Positions 20,199 to 28,949 of a DNA stretch of 64,000 nt are shown here, in pieces (positions within the stretch are counted from its first letter, which is position 1; each line of letters starts with the position of its first letter). Source of the DNA: Fermentimonas sp. (lineage in GTDB: Bacteria > Bacteroidota > Bacteroidia > Bacteroidales > Dysgonomonadaceae); contig JAQVXD010000001.1 in the NCBI GenBank assembly GCA_028709385.1, positions 124,001 to 188,000 on the forward strand, in the 5' to 3' direction. A program made the position numbers and the translations under genes. The notes beneath the pieces were generated by a model, which was not told where the DNA came from, did no database searches, and saw only the letters and a list, made by a program, of their open reading frames with translations.

Positions 20199-20395
20199 CT
20201 AAATAATTTAGTAAAATATGCTTTTTATAAACCTTACAAATTAAAAGAGTTAATATAAAAATACTTTTCATTGAAATTTGTGATATATCATGCTTCTTAA
20301 TGATTTGTAAGATAGTATTATATGGGATGTTTAAGATTTAACTGTTTAGGAGGAAGAAAATTAAGGAAATAATTCTTTAATTCGATGTAAAATGC

Positions 20396-20403
20396 TACAT
20401 TTG
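20396..20403 (+). promoter_or_regulatory. Candidate -7 box (TACATTTG) upstream of the DRTGG/HydS/HydBAC operon
   Basis: TAnnTTTG match 47 bp upstream of ATG at 20450. Confidence 0.45.
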
Positions 20404-20449
20404 AGCTGTTATACTTAATTCAAATGATCTTGTCTAATAATTAGAGAAC

Positions 20450-20791
20450 ATGAAGTTGCAAACGATATGCGACATAGTTAACGGTAATATTCTTAATGAA
20501 TTTCAGGATTCATCGGATTACACTAAAGCCTTTGCTTCAGATTTAATGAGCGATGTGTTGAGATTTTCAATGGAAAACACTGTTTTAATTACAGGTCTCT
20601 CCACAATTCAAACAATAAGAACAGCTGAAATAACTAACTTGTCTTGCCTGATAATAGCAAGAGATAAGAAAGTATCATGTGATATGATTAACCTGGCAGC
20701 CCATAGCCGGATTTCGATTATATCCACTCAGGCATCTGTATTCGAAATATCAGGATTATTATACGAGAAAGGTTTAAAACCGGTGTACTAA
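20450..20791 (+). CDS. DRTGG-domain protein (hydrogenase-associated)
   Basis: 113 aa; DRTGG-like fold pattern (SDLMSDVLRF..., LIIARDKKVSCDMINLAAHSRISIISTQASVFEISGLL), paralogous to 22567..22917; TAATG overlap with next gene. Confidence 0.7.
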   Translation: MKLQTICDIVNGNILNEFQDSSDYTKAFASDLMSDVLRFSMENTVLITGLSTIQTIRTAEITNLSCLIIARDKKVSCDMINLAAHSRISIISTQASVFEISGLLYEKGLKPVY

Positions 20792-21201
20792 TGAAAATGC
20801 AGTATTTTATTCAGGGTGGGGACTTCAGTGCGGGTGGCCGTGCCAGTACTGAAGTTAAAAGTATTATTAAGCAGTTTAATATTTCGCCTGAAAAAATAAG
20901 ACGTATAGCAATAGCTCTTTACGAAGCAGAGATGAATGTTGTGGCTCATGCTTTTAAAGGAAAGATGGATGTGGATCTGAGGCCTGATCATATTCGCGTG
21001 GTGTTTATAGACGAAGGGCCGGGCATTGAGGATATTGATAAGGCGATGGAGGAGGGTTTTTCCACTGCCTCTGATGAAGTGCGTCAAATGGGCTTCGGTG
21101 CGGGAATGGGCTTACCTAACATCAAAAGAAACTGCGACGAAATGTTGTTATCCTCTGTTCCCGGTAAGGGAACAAGACTTGAGATTAAAGTTTTATTTTA
21201 A
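20791..21201 (+). CDS. Anti-sigma-factor-like (RsbW/SpoIIAB-type) GHKL ATPase
   Basis: 136 aa; N-box EAEMNVVAHA, G1 DEGPGI, G2 GFGAGMGLPNIKR. Confidence 0.82.
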   Translation: MKMQYFIQGGDFSAGGRASTEVKSIIKQFNISPEKIRRIAIALYEAEMNVVAHAFKGKMDVDLRPDHIRVVFIDEGPGIEDIDKAMEEGFSTASDEVRQMGFGAGMGLPNIKRNCDEMLLSSVPGKGTRLEIKVLF

Positions 21202-21205
21202 AGCT

Positions 21206-22558
21206 ATGAAAGACAGGAACTATACACACTCGATTCAGATCGATATAAATAAATGTATCGGCTGTTCACACTGTATGCATGTATGTTCTACACAGGCAAT
21301 AAGAATTGTTGAAGGTCACGCTTTAATTCAGCCTGAAAGATGCATTGATTGCGGAGAGTGTTACAGAGTCTGCCCTCAGCGAGCCATCTATGCAAGGGAT
21401 GACGGACTGAGGTCTGTTGAGAAAACAGGCTGGAAAATAGCTCTTGTACCTTCAGTATTTATTGGTCAGTTTTCATCAGAATACTCTGCATCACAGGTTC
21501 TGAATGCGGTTAAACAATTGGGATTTGACGAGGTTTTTGAGGTTGAGCATGCAGTTGATTTCATAAAAGAAGTTTACGAAAATTTAGCGACAGAAGATCT
21601 GCCCCGTCCTCTGATCAGTTCTTACTGTCCTGCAGTAGTGCGGTTAATTCAGGTAAAATACCCTTCTCTGACACACAATATAATAAGACTAAAAGCACCT
21701 CACGACTTAGCGGCCATATATCTTAGGAAGTCTAAAAACAGTATTCACAACTATCGCTCAAATATTCACATCTACTATATTACCCCTTGTGCAGCAAAAA
21801 TTGTGGCAGCCATTTCACCTGTTGGTGAAGATAAATCAGCAATTGACGGTACGATCAACATGACAGAAGTATTTAACCGTACATCTGCAATATTGATTGG
21901 CGAGAAGAATACTGGAATGCACAAAACAATTGCTGATATGAGTCCTGATTCTGTTAACTGGTCGCTGTCAGGTACAGAAAAGAAATATTTCTCCGGCAGA
22001 AGCCTTGCTATCGACGGAACAGACAACGTAATTCAGTTTCTTGAAAAATTGGAATCGGGACACATTAAAGATATCGACTTTCTTGAAATGAGAGCATGCG
22101 ATCAAGGGTGCGCAGGAGGTATTTTATGTCCGGGGAATAGGTTCCTTACTGTGGAAAGACTGGAGCAGAGACAGAAAAGACTGGAAAAGCTGAAATCCCA
22201 AAACTGTGGTAAAGTTGTCAACCCGTTAATGGATTACAGTGAGGTCCTGCATGACTATTCGGGAGTAGACCCTGTTTACCCTCGTGACGGTTTGCTGCTT
22301 GATGATGATATGGAAAAGGCATTAATTAAACTGCAGCGTATAAACCGCCTGGAGTCATACTTACCCGGATTTGACTGCGGGGCTTGTGGTGCTCCCGGCT
22401 GCAGAAATCTTGCTGAGGATATTGTAAAAGGAAGAGCAACAATTTCACACTGTGTATTTGTACAGCGGATCATGGAGAAGAATTATAAACTGAGTCCTGA
22501 TCAGGCTTTTATTGTAATTGAGAAGATCTGGGGCAAGGGAAGATTAAATAAACTATAA
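21206..22558 (+). CDS. HydS-like divergent [FeFe]-hydrogenase (putative sensory) with N-terminal 2x[4Fe-4S] and C-terminal [4Fe-4S] domain
   Basis: ORF track 21026..22558, start trimmed to MKDRNYTHSIQIDINKC after the ATPase stop. CIGCSHCMHVC, CIDCGECYRVCP; H-cluster-like motifs SSYCPAVV, TPCAAK, ACDQGCAGG; C-term FDCGACGAPGCRNLAEDI. Confidence 0.85.
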   Translation: MKDRNYTHSIQIDINKCIGCSHCMHVCSTQAIRIVEGHALIQPERCIDCGECYRVCPQRAIYARDDGLRSVEKTGWKIALVPSVFIGQFSSEYSASQVLNAVKQLGFDEVFEVEHAVDFIKEVYENLATEDLPRPLISSYCPAVVRLIQVKYPSLTHNIIRLKAPHDLAAIYLRKSKNSIHNYRSNIHIYYITPCAAKIVAAISPVGEDKSAIDGTINMTEVFNRTSAILIGEKNTGMHKTIADMSPDSVNWSLSGTEKKYFSGRSLAIDGTDNVIQFLEKLESGHIKDIDFLEMRACDQGCAGGILCPGNRFLTVERLEQRQKRLEKLKSQNCGKVVNPLMDYSEVLHDYSGVDPVYPRDGLLLDDDMEKALIKLQRINRLESYLPGFDCGACGAPGCRNLAEDIVKGRATISHCVFVQRIMEKNYKLSPDQAFIVIEKIWGKGRLNKL

Positions 22559-22566
22559 CAGTTAAG

Positions 22567-22917
22567 ATGGAAAAGAATCTGAAGTTTTTTATAAAAGAAT
22601 TAGGTTTAGAATGCAAAGCTGGTGAAGAGTTGCTCAACAGGGTCCCGAAAGGAGCCTATGTTTCTGATTTACTAAGCGATGTTATCGGAAAAGCTCAGGA
22701 GGATATGATATGGATAACAACGCAGGCACATCGAAATATTATAGCTGTAGCCAGTTTGAAAGAGTTGAGTGCAATAATAGTTGTTAATGACAGAAAAGTT
22801 GATGATGATGTGCTTGAAAGTGCAGACTCAGAAGGGGTTGTAGTGCTTTCTACTAAAGAGGCGGCATTTGAAACAGCCGGCAAACTATATTGCATTCTAT
22901 ATGACATAGATACATAA
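22567..22917 (+). CDS. DRTGG-domain protein (second paralogue)
   Basis: 116 aa; YVSDLLSDVIGKAQEDMIWITTQAHRNIIAVASL, IIVVNDRKVDDDVL, VVVLSTKEAAFETAGKL pattern parallel to first copy. Confidence 0.7.
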   Translation: MEKNLKFFIKELGLECKAGEELLNRVPKGAYVSDLLSDVIGKAQEDMIWITTQAHRNIIAVASLKELSAIIVVNDRKVDDDVLESADSEGVVVLSTKEAAFETAGKLYCILYDIDT

Positions 22918-22942
22918 TAATTGTTAAAGTAGTACAATTGTA

Positions 22943-23656
22943 ATGAGCTTTTTCAATGCAGATCTGCATATTCATACATGTCTTTCTCCCTGCGGAGATG
23001 AGGACATGAGTCCGCGAAACATTATTCGCATCGCGAAAGAGAGAGATATGCAGATAATTGCAATTACAGATCACAACACTACCCGTAATGTGAGAGTGTG
23101 TATGGAGCTTGGTATGCGAAAAGGAGTTTTTGTAATTCCGGGTTGTGAAGTAAATACTGTCGAAGAGGTACATTGTCTCTGTTATTTTCCCGACCTGCAA
23201 GTACTGGATAAGTTTCAGCAATTTCTGGACAGCCGAATAGCAGACCTAATAAATGATCCTGAAAAATTTGGCTATCAGGTAGCAGTAGACGAGAGTGATG
23301 TGATAATATACGAAGAAGAGCGATCTTTATTTACCGGAATTATGGATGGAATAGATGCTCTTGCAGAAGAGGTGCATAAGTTGGGGGGTATATTTGTACC
23401 TGCACATATAGACAGGCCTGTTAACAGTCTTTTAAGTCAACTTGGATTCATACCGCCGGACTTGAAGTATGATGCTCTGGAGGTTTCAAAACGTACTCTA
23501 CTGAGTGATTTTGAAAAAATGCATCCTGAACTAGCCGGAGAATTTTTTCTGCGAAATTCTGACGCACATTATACCGATGATATTGCTAAAGCTTATAACA
23601 GGTTTGAAATGGAAGATGCAAACTGGGAGTGCTTCAAATTACTGTTCAGCAAGTAA
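22943..23656 (+). CDS. PHP-domain phosphoesterase
   Basis: 237 aa; ADLHIHTCLSPCGDEDMSP, IAITDHNTTRN, FVPAHIDRP, NSDAHYTDDI. Confidence 0.85.
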   Translation: MSFFNADLHIHTCLSPCGDEDMSPRNIIRIAKERDMQIIAITDHNTTRNVRVCMELGMRKGVFVIPGCEVNTVEEVHCLCYFPDLQVLDKFQQFLDSRIADLINDPEKFGYQVAVDESDVIIYEEERSLFTGIMDGIDALAEEVHKLGGIFVPAHIDRPVNSLLSQLGFIPPDLKYDALEVSKRTLLSDFEKMHPELAGEFFLRNSDAHYTDDIAKAYNRFEMEDANWECFKLLFSK

Positions 23657-23682
23657 TGATATATTTTATTATATAAGATAAA

Positions 23683-24246
23683 ATGGTTGAAATGGCAATG
23701 CATATGATGGATGTTGCGCAAAACTCGATAAGGGCTGATGCTAAAAATATATATATCAACTTCTTCGAGGATTGTGATAATAACATATTGCTGTTCAGTG
23801 TTGAAGATGACGGCAAAGGTATGAGTGATGAGGAATTGAGTCGTCTTGAAGATCCTTTTTTTACAACTAGAACAACACGAAAAGTAGGACTAGGGATTCC
23901 TTTCCTGAAGATGACATGCGAGCAGAGTGGCGGATCTTTTACTGTTAAGTCTGAAGATGGAGTTGGTACTACAGTTGAAGCAACTTTCCGGACAGATAAT
24001 CCCGATTGTTTGCCCGTTGGTGATATTGCCGGTTATCTTACAATGTTGCTTGTAGCAAATCCTGATATCAGGATAAGGTTCTCTTACAAGATTAACAATG
24101 AGGAATTCACGCTTGATAACGCTGAACTAAGAGAACAGGAGATCGAGCTGCAACAGCCGGGAATGGCCGGTGTAATAAAGGCTTTCATAAAAGATAATCT
24201 TGAAGAACTTTACTCTAATCGCAAAGTGAAAAGTTTTTTATGTTGA
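23683..24246 (+). CDS. Stand-alone histidine-kinase-type GHKL ATPase domain protein
   Basis: 187 aa; MMDVAQNSIRADA (N-box), VEDDGKGM (G1), TRKVGLGIPFLKMTCEQSGG (G2); no DHp/sensor region. Confidence 0.82.
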   Translation: MVEMAMHMMDVAQNSIRADAKNIYINFFEDCDNNILLFSVEDDGKGMSDEELSRLEDPFFTTRTTRKVGLGIPFLKMTCEQSGGSFTVKSEDGVGTTVEATFRTDNPDCLPVGDIAGYLTMLLVANPDIRIRFSYKINNEEFTLDNAELREQEIELQQPGMAGVIKAFIKDNLEELYSNRKVKSFLC

Positions 24247-24310
24247 ATTTAAAAAAAAGACTATGGCTGATAATTGGTAACAAATCGTTTAACCTTTAAA
24301 AATTAAATAT

Positions 24311-24706
24311 ATGAGAGAAATAAAAACATTAGCTGACCTTAAGAAAAAACAGGAGGAGATGAGAAGCAGAATAAAATTACGGGACAATGCAGAAAATCCC
24401 GAATCTCTTGTTCAGGTAAAGGTTGCCATGGCAACTTGTGGTATCGCTTCAGGTGCTAAAGAGGTGATGGAATACTTTGTTGATGAACTTGATAAAAGAT
24501 CAATCCGTGCAATTGTTACACAGACCGGCTGTATGGGGTATTGCTATGCGGAACCTACCGTAGAAATTACTCTGCCGGGACAAGACCCTATTGTGTTTGG
24601 TTATGTTACCGTCAAAAAAGCAGGGGATATAATCGAACATTATATTAAAGAAGGGGAACTGGTGGATGGCATCATTCCTCAGAATTATAATACCATTAAA
24701 TCTTAA
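24311..24706 (+). CDS. Thioredoxin-like [2Fe-2S] ferredoxin, hydrogenase associated
   Basis: 131 aa; VAMATCGIASGAKEVMEYF ... TQTGCMGYCYAEPTVEI; upstream of HydB. Confidence 0.83.
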   Translation: MREIKTLADLKKKQEEMRSRIKLRDNAENPESLVQVKVAMATCGIASGAKEVMEYFVDELDKRSIRAIVTQTGCMGYCYAEPTVEITLPGQDPIVFGYVTVKKAGDIIEHYIKEGELVDGIIPQNYNTIKS

Positions 24707-24717
24707 TATGACTGTAT

Positions 24718-26544
24718 ATGAGCAAGTATAAAATGCATATTTTAGTCTGCGCCGGAACCGGATGCAGTTCTTCTGAAAGTAATCTGGTCTGTGAAATACT
24801 GATTGATGAAGTTGAGAGAAAAGGACTGGGCGGTGATGTGCAGATTATTCGTACTGGCTGTTTTGGTTTTTGTGAAAAGGGGCCAATAGTGAAAGTTTTG
24901 CCTGATAATACCTTTTACACAAATGTGAAACCGGCAGATGCTAAAGAGATTGTTGATGAGCATATAATTAAAGGCCGTAAAGTCTATCGTTTGCTTTATA
25001 CAGATCCTGAGTCAGGAGAGCATTTACCTGACTCAAAGCACATGGGGTTTTACCAGAAGCAAATACGTGTAGCACTTCGGAATTGTGGTACAATCGACCC
25101 TGAGAATATTGATGAAGCTATTGCAAGAGATGCTTATCAGGCATTGGGTAAGGTAATCACTGAAATGGGACCTGATGTGGCCATTAACGAAATAAAGTCT
25201 TCAGGTTTAAGAGGTCGAGGAGGTGCAGGATTCCCGACCGGCCTCAAATGGGAGATTGCCCGTAAAAACGATGCTGATCAAAAGTATGTAGTCTGCAACG
25301 CTGATGAAGGTGACCCGGGTGCATTTATGGATCGTTCCATTCTTGAGGGTGATCCCCATTCTATTATTGAAGCGATGGCTATTTGCGGATACTGTATAGG
25401 AGCCAGTAAAGGATTGGTCTATATCCGTGCTGAGTATCCTCTAGCGGTAAAACGACTGAAAATTGCTATTGCTCAGGCACATGAATATGGTTTACTTGGT
25501 GATAATATATTTGGTACAGATTTCAGTTTTGATATCTCTTTAAAATATGGTGCCGGAGCTTTTGTATGCGGTGAAGAGACAGCACTCATTCATTCCATGG
25601 AAGGAAAGAGAGGCGAGCCTACCAACAAACCGCCTTTTCCTGCTCAAAGCGGTTATCTCGGGAAACCTACCAATGTTAATAACGTGGAGACTTTCGCCAA
25701 TATTCCGGTCATAATTCTTAAAGGAGCAGAGTGGTTCTCTTCAATTGGAACTGAAAAGTCGAAAGGCACCAAAGTATTTGCACTCGCAGGAAAAATTAAT
25801 AATGTAGGTTTGATTGAGATCCCAATGGGTATTACTCTCCGTGAGATAATTTATGAAATCGGAGGTGGTATCAAAAATGGAAAGAAATTCAAGGCAGTAC
25901 AAACTGGAGGACCTTCAGGAGGTTGCCTGACAGAGAAGCATCTTGATATTCCAATTGATTATGAAAGTCTGACAGCTTCAGGCTCTATGATGGGATCCGG
26001 AGGAATGATCGTACTCGATGAAGATGATTGTATGGTGTCAGTGGCTAAGTTTTATCTGGAGTTTATAGTTGACGAGTCATGCGGTAAATGCGCTCCTTGT
26101 CGTATAGGCAACAAGCGTATGCACGAGACTCTCAAAAGAATAACGGACGGTAAAGGCACACAGGAAGATTTGGATAAGCTTAAAAACCTCAGCTATGTTA
26201 TTAAGGATACATCTTTATGCGGACTCGGACAGACTTCGCCCAATCCGGTTCTCTCTACCATGGAACATTTCATGGATGAGTATAATGAACATGTAATCGA
26301 TAAAAAATGCCGGGCAGGGCAGTGCAGCAATCTGCTCTACTACGTAATCTCAGAAGAGGAGTGTATCGGTTGTATGGCTTGTTTGAGAGCTTGTCCTACA
26401 CACGCTATAAGTGGTGAGAAGAAAGAGGCACATGTTATTAATCAGGAGATATGTATAAAATGCGGGGCGTGTATGGAAAAATGCAAATTCGACGCCATCA
26501 CGCTGAGGAGCGACTACCCGAGGGTGTCTGTTCCAATAGTATGA
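24718..26544 (+). CDS. hydB: Electron-bifurcating [FeFe]-hydrogenase beta subunit HydB (NuoF-like)
   Basis: 608 aa; N-term [2Fe-2S] Trx-like domain, GLRGRGGAGFPTGLKWE, NADEGDPGAFMDR, ESCGKCAPCRIGNKRM, C-term CIGCMACLRACP and CIKCGACMEKC. Confidence 0.93.
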   Translation: MSKYKMHILVCAGTGCSSSESNLVCEILIDEVERKGLGGDVQIIRTGCFGFCEKGPIVKVLPDNTFYTNVKPADAKEIVDEHIIKGRKVYRLLYTDPESGEHLPDSKHMGFYQKQIRVALRNCGTIDPENIDEAIARDAYQALGKVITEMGPDVAINEIKSSGLRGRGGAGFPTGLKWEIARKNDADQKYVVCNADEGDPGAFMDRSILEGDPHSIIEAMAICGYCIGASKGLVYIRAEYPLAVKRLKIAIAQAHEYGLLGDNIFGTDFSFDISLKYGAGAFVCGEETALIHSMEGKRGEPTNKPPFPAQSGYLGKPTNVNNVETFANIPVIILKGAEWFSSIGTEKSKGTKVFALAGKINNVGLIEIPMGITLREIIYEIGGGIKNGKKFKAVQTGGPSGGCLTEKHLDIPIDYESLTASGSMMGSGGMIVLDEDDCMVSVAKFYLEFIVDESCGKCAPCRIGNKRMHETLKRITDGKGTQEDLDKLKNLSYVIKDTSLCGLGQTSPNPVLSTMEHFMDEYNEHVIDKKCRAGQCSNLLYYVISEEECIGCMACLRACPTHAISGEKKEAHVINQEICIKCGACMEKCKFDAITLRSDYPRVSVPIV

Positions 26545-26565
26545 TAAATTTAACTGTTTCTAAAA

Positions 26566-28353
26566 ATGAAAAATATGATTGAGCTTACAATAGATAAGAA
26601 AAAGGTACAGGTTGAAAAGGGCACCACAATTCTAAAAGCAGCCCGTAAAGCCGGAGTGGAAATACCAACACTTTGTCATTTCGAGTTGTGTGATATGGGA
26701 ATTGAAAATAAGCCGGGAGGATGCAGGATATGTGTAGTTGAGGTGGAAGGACGCAGAAACCTGGCTCCCTCATGCATCACTGAAGTTCAGGAGGGTATGG
26801 TTATTAATACTCATAATATCAGGGTGCTGAATGCAAGGACTACTGTGCTTAAACTGATAATTTCCGACCATCCTTTTGATTGCCTGGTATGTGCAAGGTC
26901 AGGACAATGTGAATTACAGAGTCTTGCCACACAGTTTAACATCCGTAGTCTCCCGTATGAGGGTGAACAATCAAGGTACAGAAAAGATACTTCGCCTTCT
27001 ATTATAAGAGACATTGATAAATGCATTATGTGCCGCAGATGCGAAATGATGTGTAATGAAGTGCAGACTGTTGGTGCACTTTCAGCTGTAAACCGTGGGT
27101 TTATGTCAGTAGTAGCACCTGCTTTCGAAATGAATCTTGAAGATTCTCCATGCACCTATTGCGGTCAGTGTCTTTCAGTTTGCCCCACAGGTGCGCTCAC
27201 AGAAGTGGATCATACAAATGATATTATACGTGCTTTAAGTGATTCATCCAAAACTGTTATCGTACAGACTGCCCCTGCAGTTCGTGCTGCTCTGGGTGAA
27301 GAGTTCGGTCTGCAGCCGGGAACATTAGTGACCGGTAAAATGGTATCGGCTTTAAAAGAGCTCGGATTTGATTATGTTTTTGACACTGATTTTAGTGCAG
27401 ATCTCACTATAATGGAGGAGGGAACTGAACTTTTGCAGCGACTGAAAGCTTATTTAGCCGGAGATACAGAAGTGCGTCTGCCGATTCTTACTTCCTGCTG
27501 CCCCGGATGGGTAAACTTTTTTGAGCATAATTTCCCCGATCTGATTGATGTACCTTCAACAGCAAAATCACCTCAGCAAATGTTTGGAGCAATTGCCAAA
27601 ACGTACTTTGCAGATAAGATAGGAGTAAACAGAAAAGATCTTATCGTGGTGTCTATCATGCCGTGTATAGCTAAGAAGTATGAATGTCAGCGGGATGAGT
27701 TTAAGGTGGACGGTAATCAGGATGTAGACTATTCAATTTCTACCCGTGAACTGGCTGCATTTATAAAAGAGGCTAATATTGATTTTCTGAATCTTCCTGA
27801 TGCAGATTTTGATGACCCGCTGGGTGAGTCAACCGGTGCAGGTGTAATATTTGGTAATACAGGAGGTGTAATTGAGGCTGCCTGCAGAACTGCCTATGAA
27901 ATTTATACAGGTAAAAAGCTCGAAAATGTGGTGTTTGATAATTTGCGGGGAATGGAAGGTATACGCTCTGCGAAGGTTGATTTTGACGGAATTGAGCTTA
28001 ATATAGGTATTGCACACGGATTGGGTAACGCCCGCAAACTTTTGGATGAGGTAAGGGCAGGTACTTCAAAATATCATGCAATAGAGATAATGGCCTGTCC
28101 CGGTGGCTGTATTGGTGGCGGCGGACAGCCTTATCATCACGGAAACAGTGAGATACTCAGTAAACGGGCAGCTGCAATTTACACAGAGGATGAGCGTAAG
28201 ACAATTCGCAAATCGCATGAAAACCCGTCAATCATAAAGCTGTATAAAGAGTTTCTGGGTGAACCCGGAAGTCACAAGGCGCACAGTCTGCTACATACGG
28301 AATATTTTCCAAAAAGTAATGAGGTTACACTTCATTTGAACGGTGAAATATAA
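26566..28353 (+). CDS. hydA: [FeFe]-hydrogenase catalytic subunit HydA
   Basis: 595 aa; [2Fe-2S] PTLCHFELC...GGCRIC, DHPFDCLVCARSGQCELQ, two [4Fe-4S] sites, H-cluster motifs TSCCPGWVNF, MPCIAKKYE, MACPGGCIGGGGQP. Confidence 0.95.
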   Translation: MKNMIELTIDKKKVQVEKGTTILKAARKAGVEIPTLCHFELCDMGIENKPGGCRICVVEVEGRRNLAPSCITEVQEGMVINTHNIRVLNARTTVLKLIISDHPFDCLVCARSGQCELQSLATQFNIRSLPYEGEQSRYRKDTSPSIIRDIDKCIMCRRCEMMCNEVQTVGALSAVNRGFMSVVAPAFEMNLEDSPCTYCGQCLSVCPTGALTEVDHTNDIIRALSDSSKTVIVQTAPAVRAALGEEFGLQPGTLVTGKMVSALKELGFDYVFDTDFSADLTIMEEGTELLQRLKAYLAGDTEVRLPILTSCCPGWVNFFEHNFPDLIDVPSTAKSPQQMFGAIAKTYFADKIGVNRKDLIVVSIMPCIAKKYECQRDEFKVDGNQDVDYSISTRELAAFIKEANIDFLNLPDADFDDPLGESTGAGVIFGNTGGVIEAACRTAYEIYTGKKLENVVFDNLRGMEGIRSAKVDFDGIELNIGIAHGLGNARKLLDEVRAGTSKYHAIEIMACPGGCIGGGGQPYHHGNSEILSKRAAAIYTEDERKTIRKSHENPSIIKLYKEFLGEPGSHKAHSLLHTEYFPKSNEVTLHLNGEI

Positions 28354-28374
28354 ACTATAAAAGCTGTCAATAAT

Positions 28375-28926
28375 ATGAGTCAGAATATAAAAGTAAATCC
28401 GGAAGTTTACAGTTTCATGGAGAAAAAGACCGGAACAGATAATGTGGAGGTTAAAGTGAATCTCTCCAAGGAGAAGGTCGACAAGATAAACGAAATCTGT
28501 AATATGTTTGATAATGAGCCTCGTGAGCTTATAAATGTATTACATGAGGCACAGCATGAGTTTGGCTATCTGCCGGCAGAAGTGCAGGATGTGATTGCCC
28601 ACAACCTCCATATCTCTGTGGCACAGGTGTACGGAGTAGTCACTTTCTATTCATACTTCTCGATGATTCCCAAAGGAGAGCACCCGATTTCAATATGTAC
28701 AGGTACAGCCTGTTATGTTCGTGGTGCAGAAAAAGTGCTGGAGGAATTTAAAAAAGAGCTGAATATTAAAGTAGGTGAAACCACCTCTGATGGTAAGTTT
28801 TCAATCAATTGTCTACGTTGTGTAGGGGCTTGCGGACTCTCCCCTGTAGTTCTTGTCGGAGAAAGGGTCTTTGGCAGGGTATCACCTGATGGTGTTAAGG
28901 CAATATTAGACGAATACAGGAAATAA
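28375..28926 (+). CDS. hydC: Hydrogenase gamma subunit HydC (NuoE-like)
   Basis: 183 aa; HEAQHEFGYLPAEVQDVIA, VYGVVTFYSYFS, CTGTACYVRGAE, CLRCVGACGLSPVV. Confidence 0.93.
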   Translation: MSQNIKVNPEVYSFMEKKTGTDNVEVKVNLSKEKVDKINEICNMFDNEPRELINVLHEAQHEFGYLPAEVQDVIAHNLHISVAQVYGVVTFYSYFSMIPKGEHPISICTGTACYVRGAEKVLEEFKKELNIKVGETTSDGKFSINCLRCVGACGLSPVVLVGERVFGRVSPDGVKAILDEYRK

Positions 28927-28949
28927 GTAACGTAATAAACCAGGTGGTA

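Noticed and set aside
20173-20271. 33-aa N-terminal extension of lysS
   Set aside because: Hydrophobic, runs through the promoter-like region; homologues start at [10 protein letters not shown]-type sequence.
21026-21205. N-terminal 60-aa extension of the HydS-like ORF
   Set aside because: Overlaps the GHKL ATPase gene in another frame; MKDRNYTHSIQIDINKCIGC at 21206 is the sensible start.
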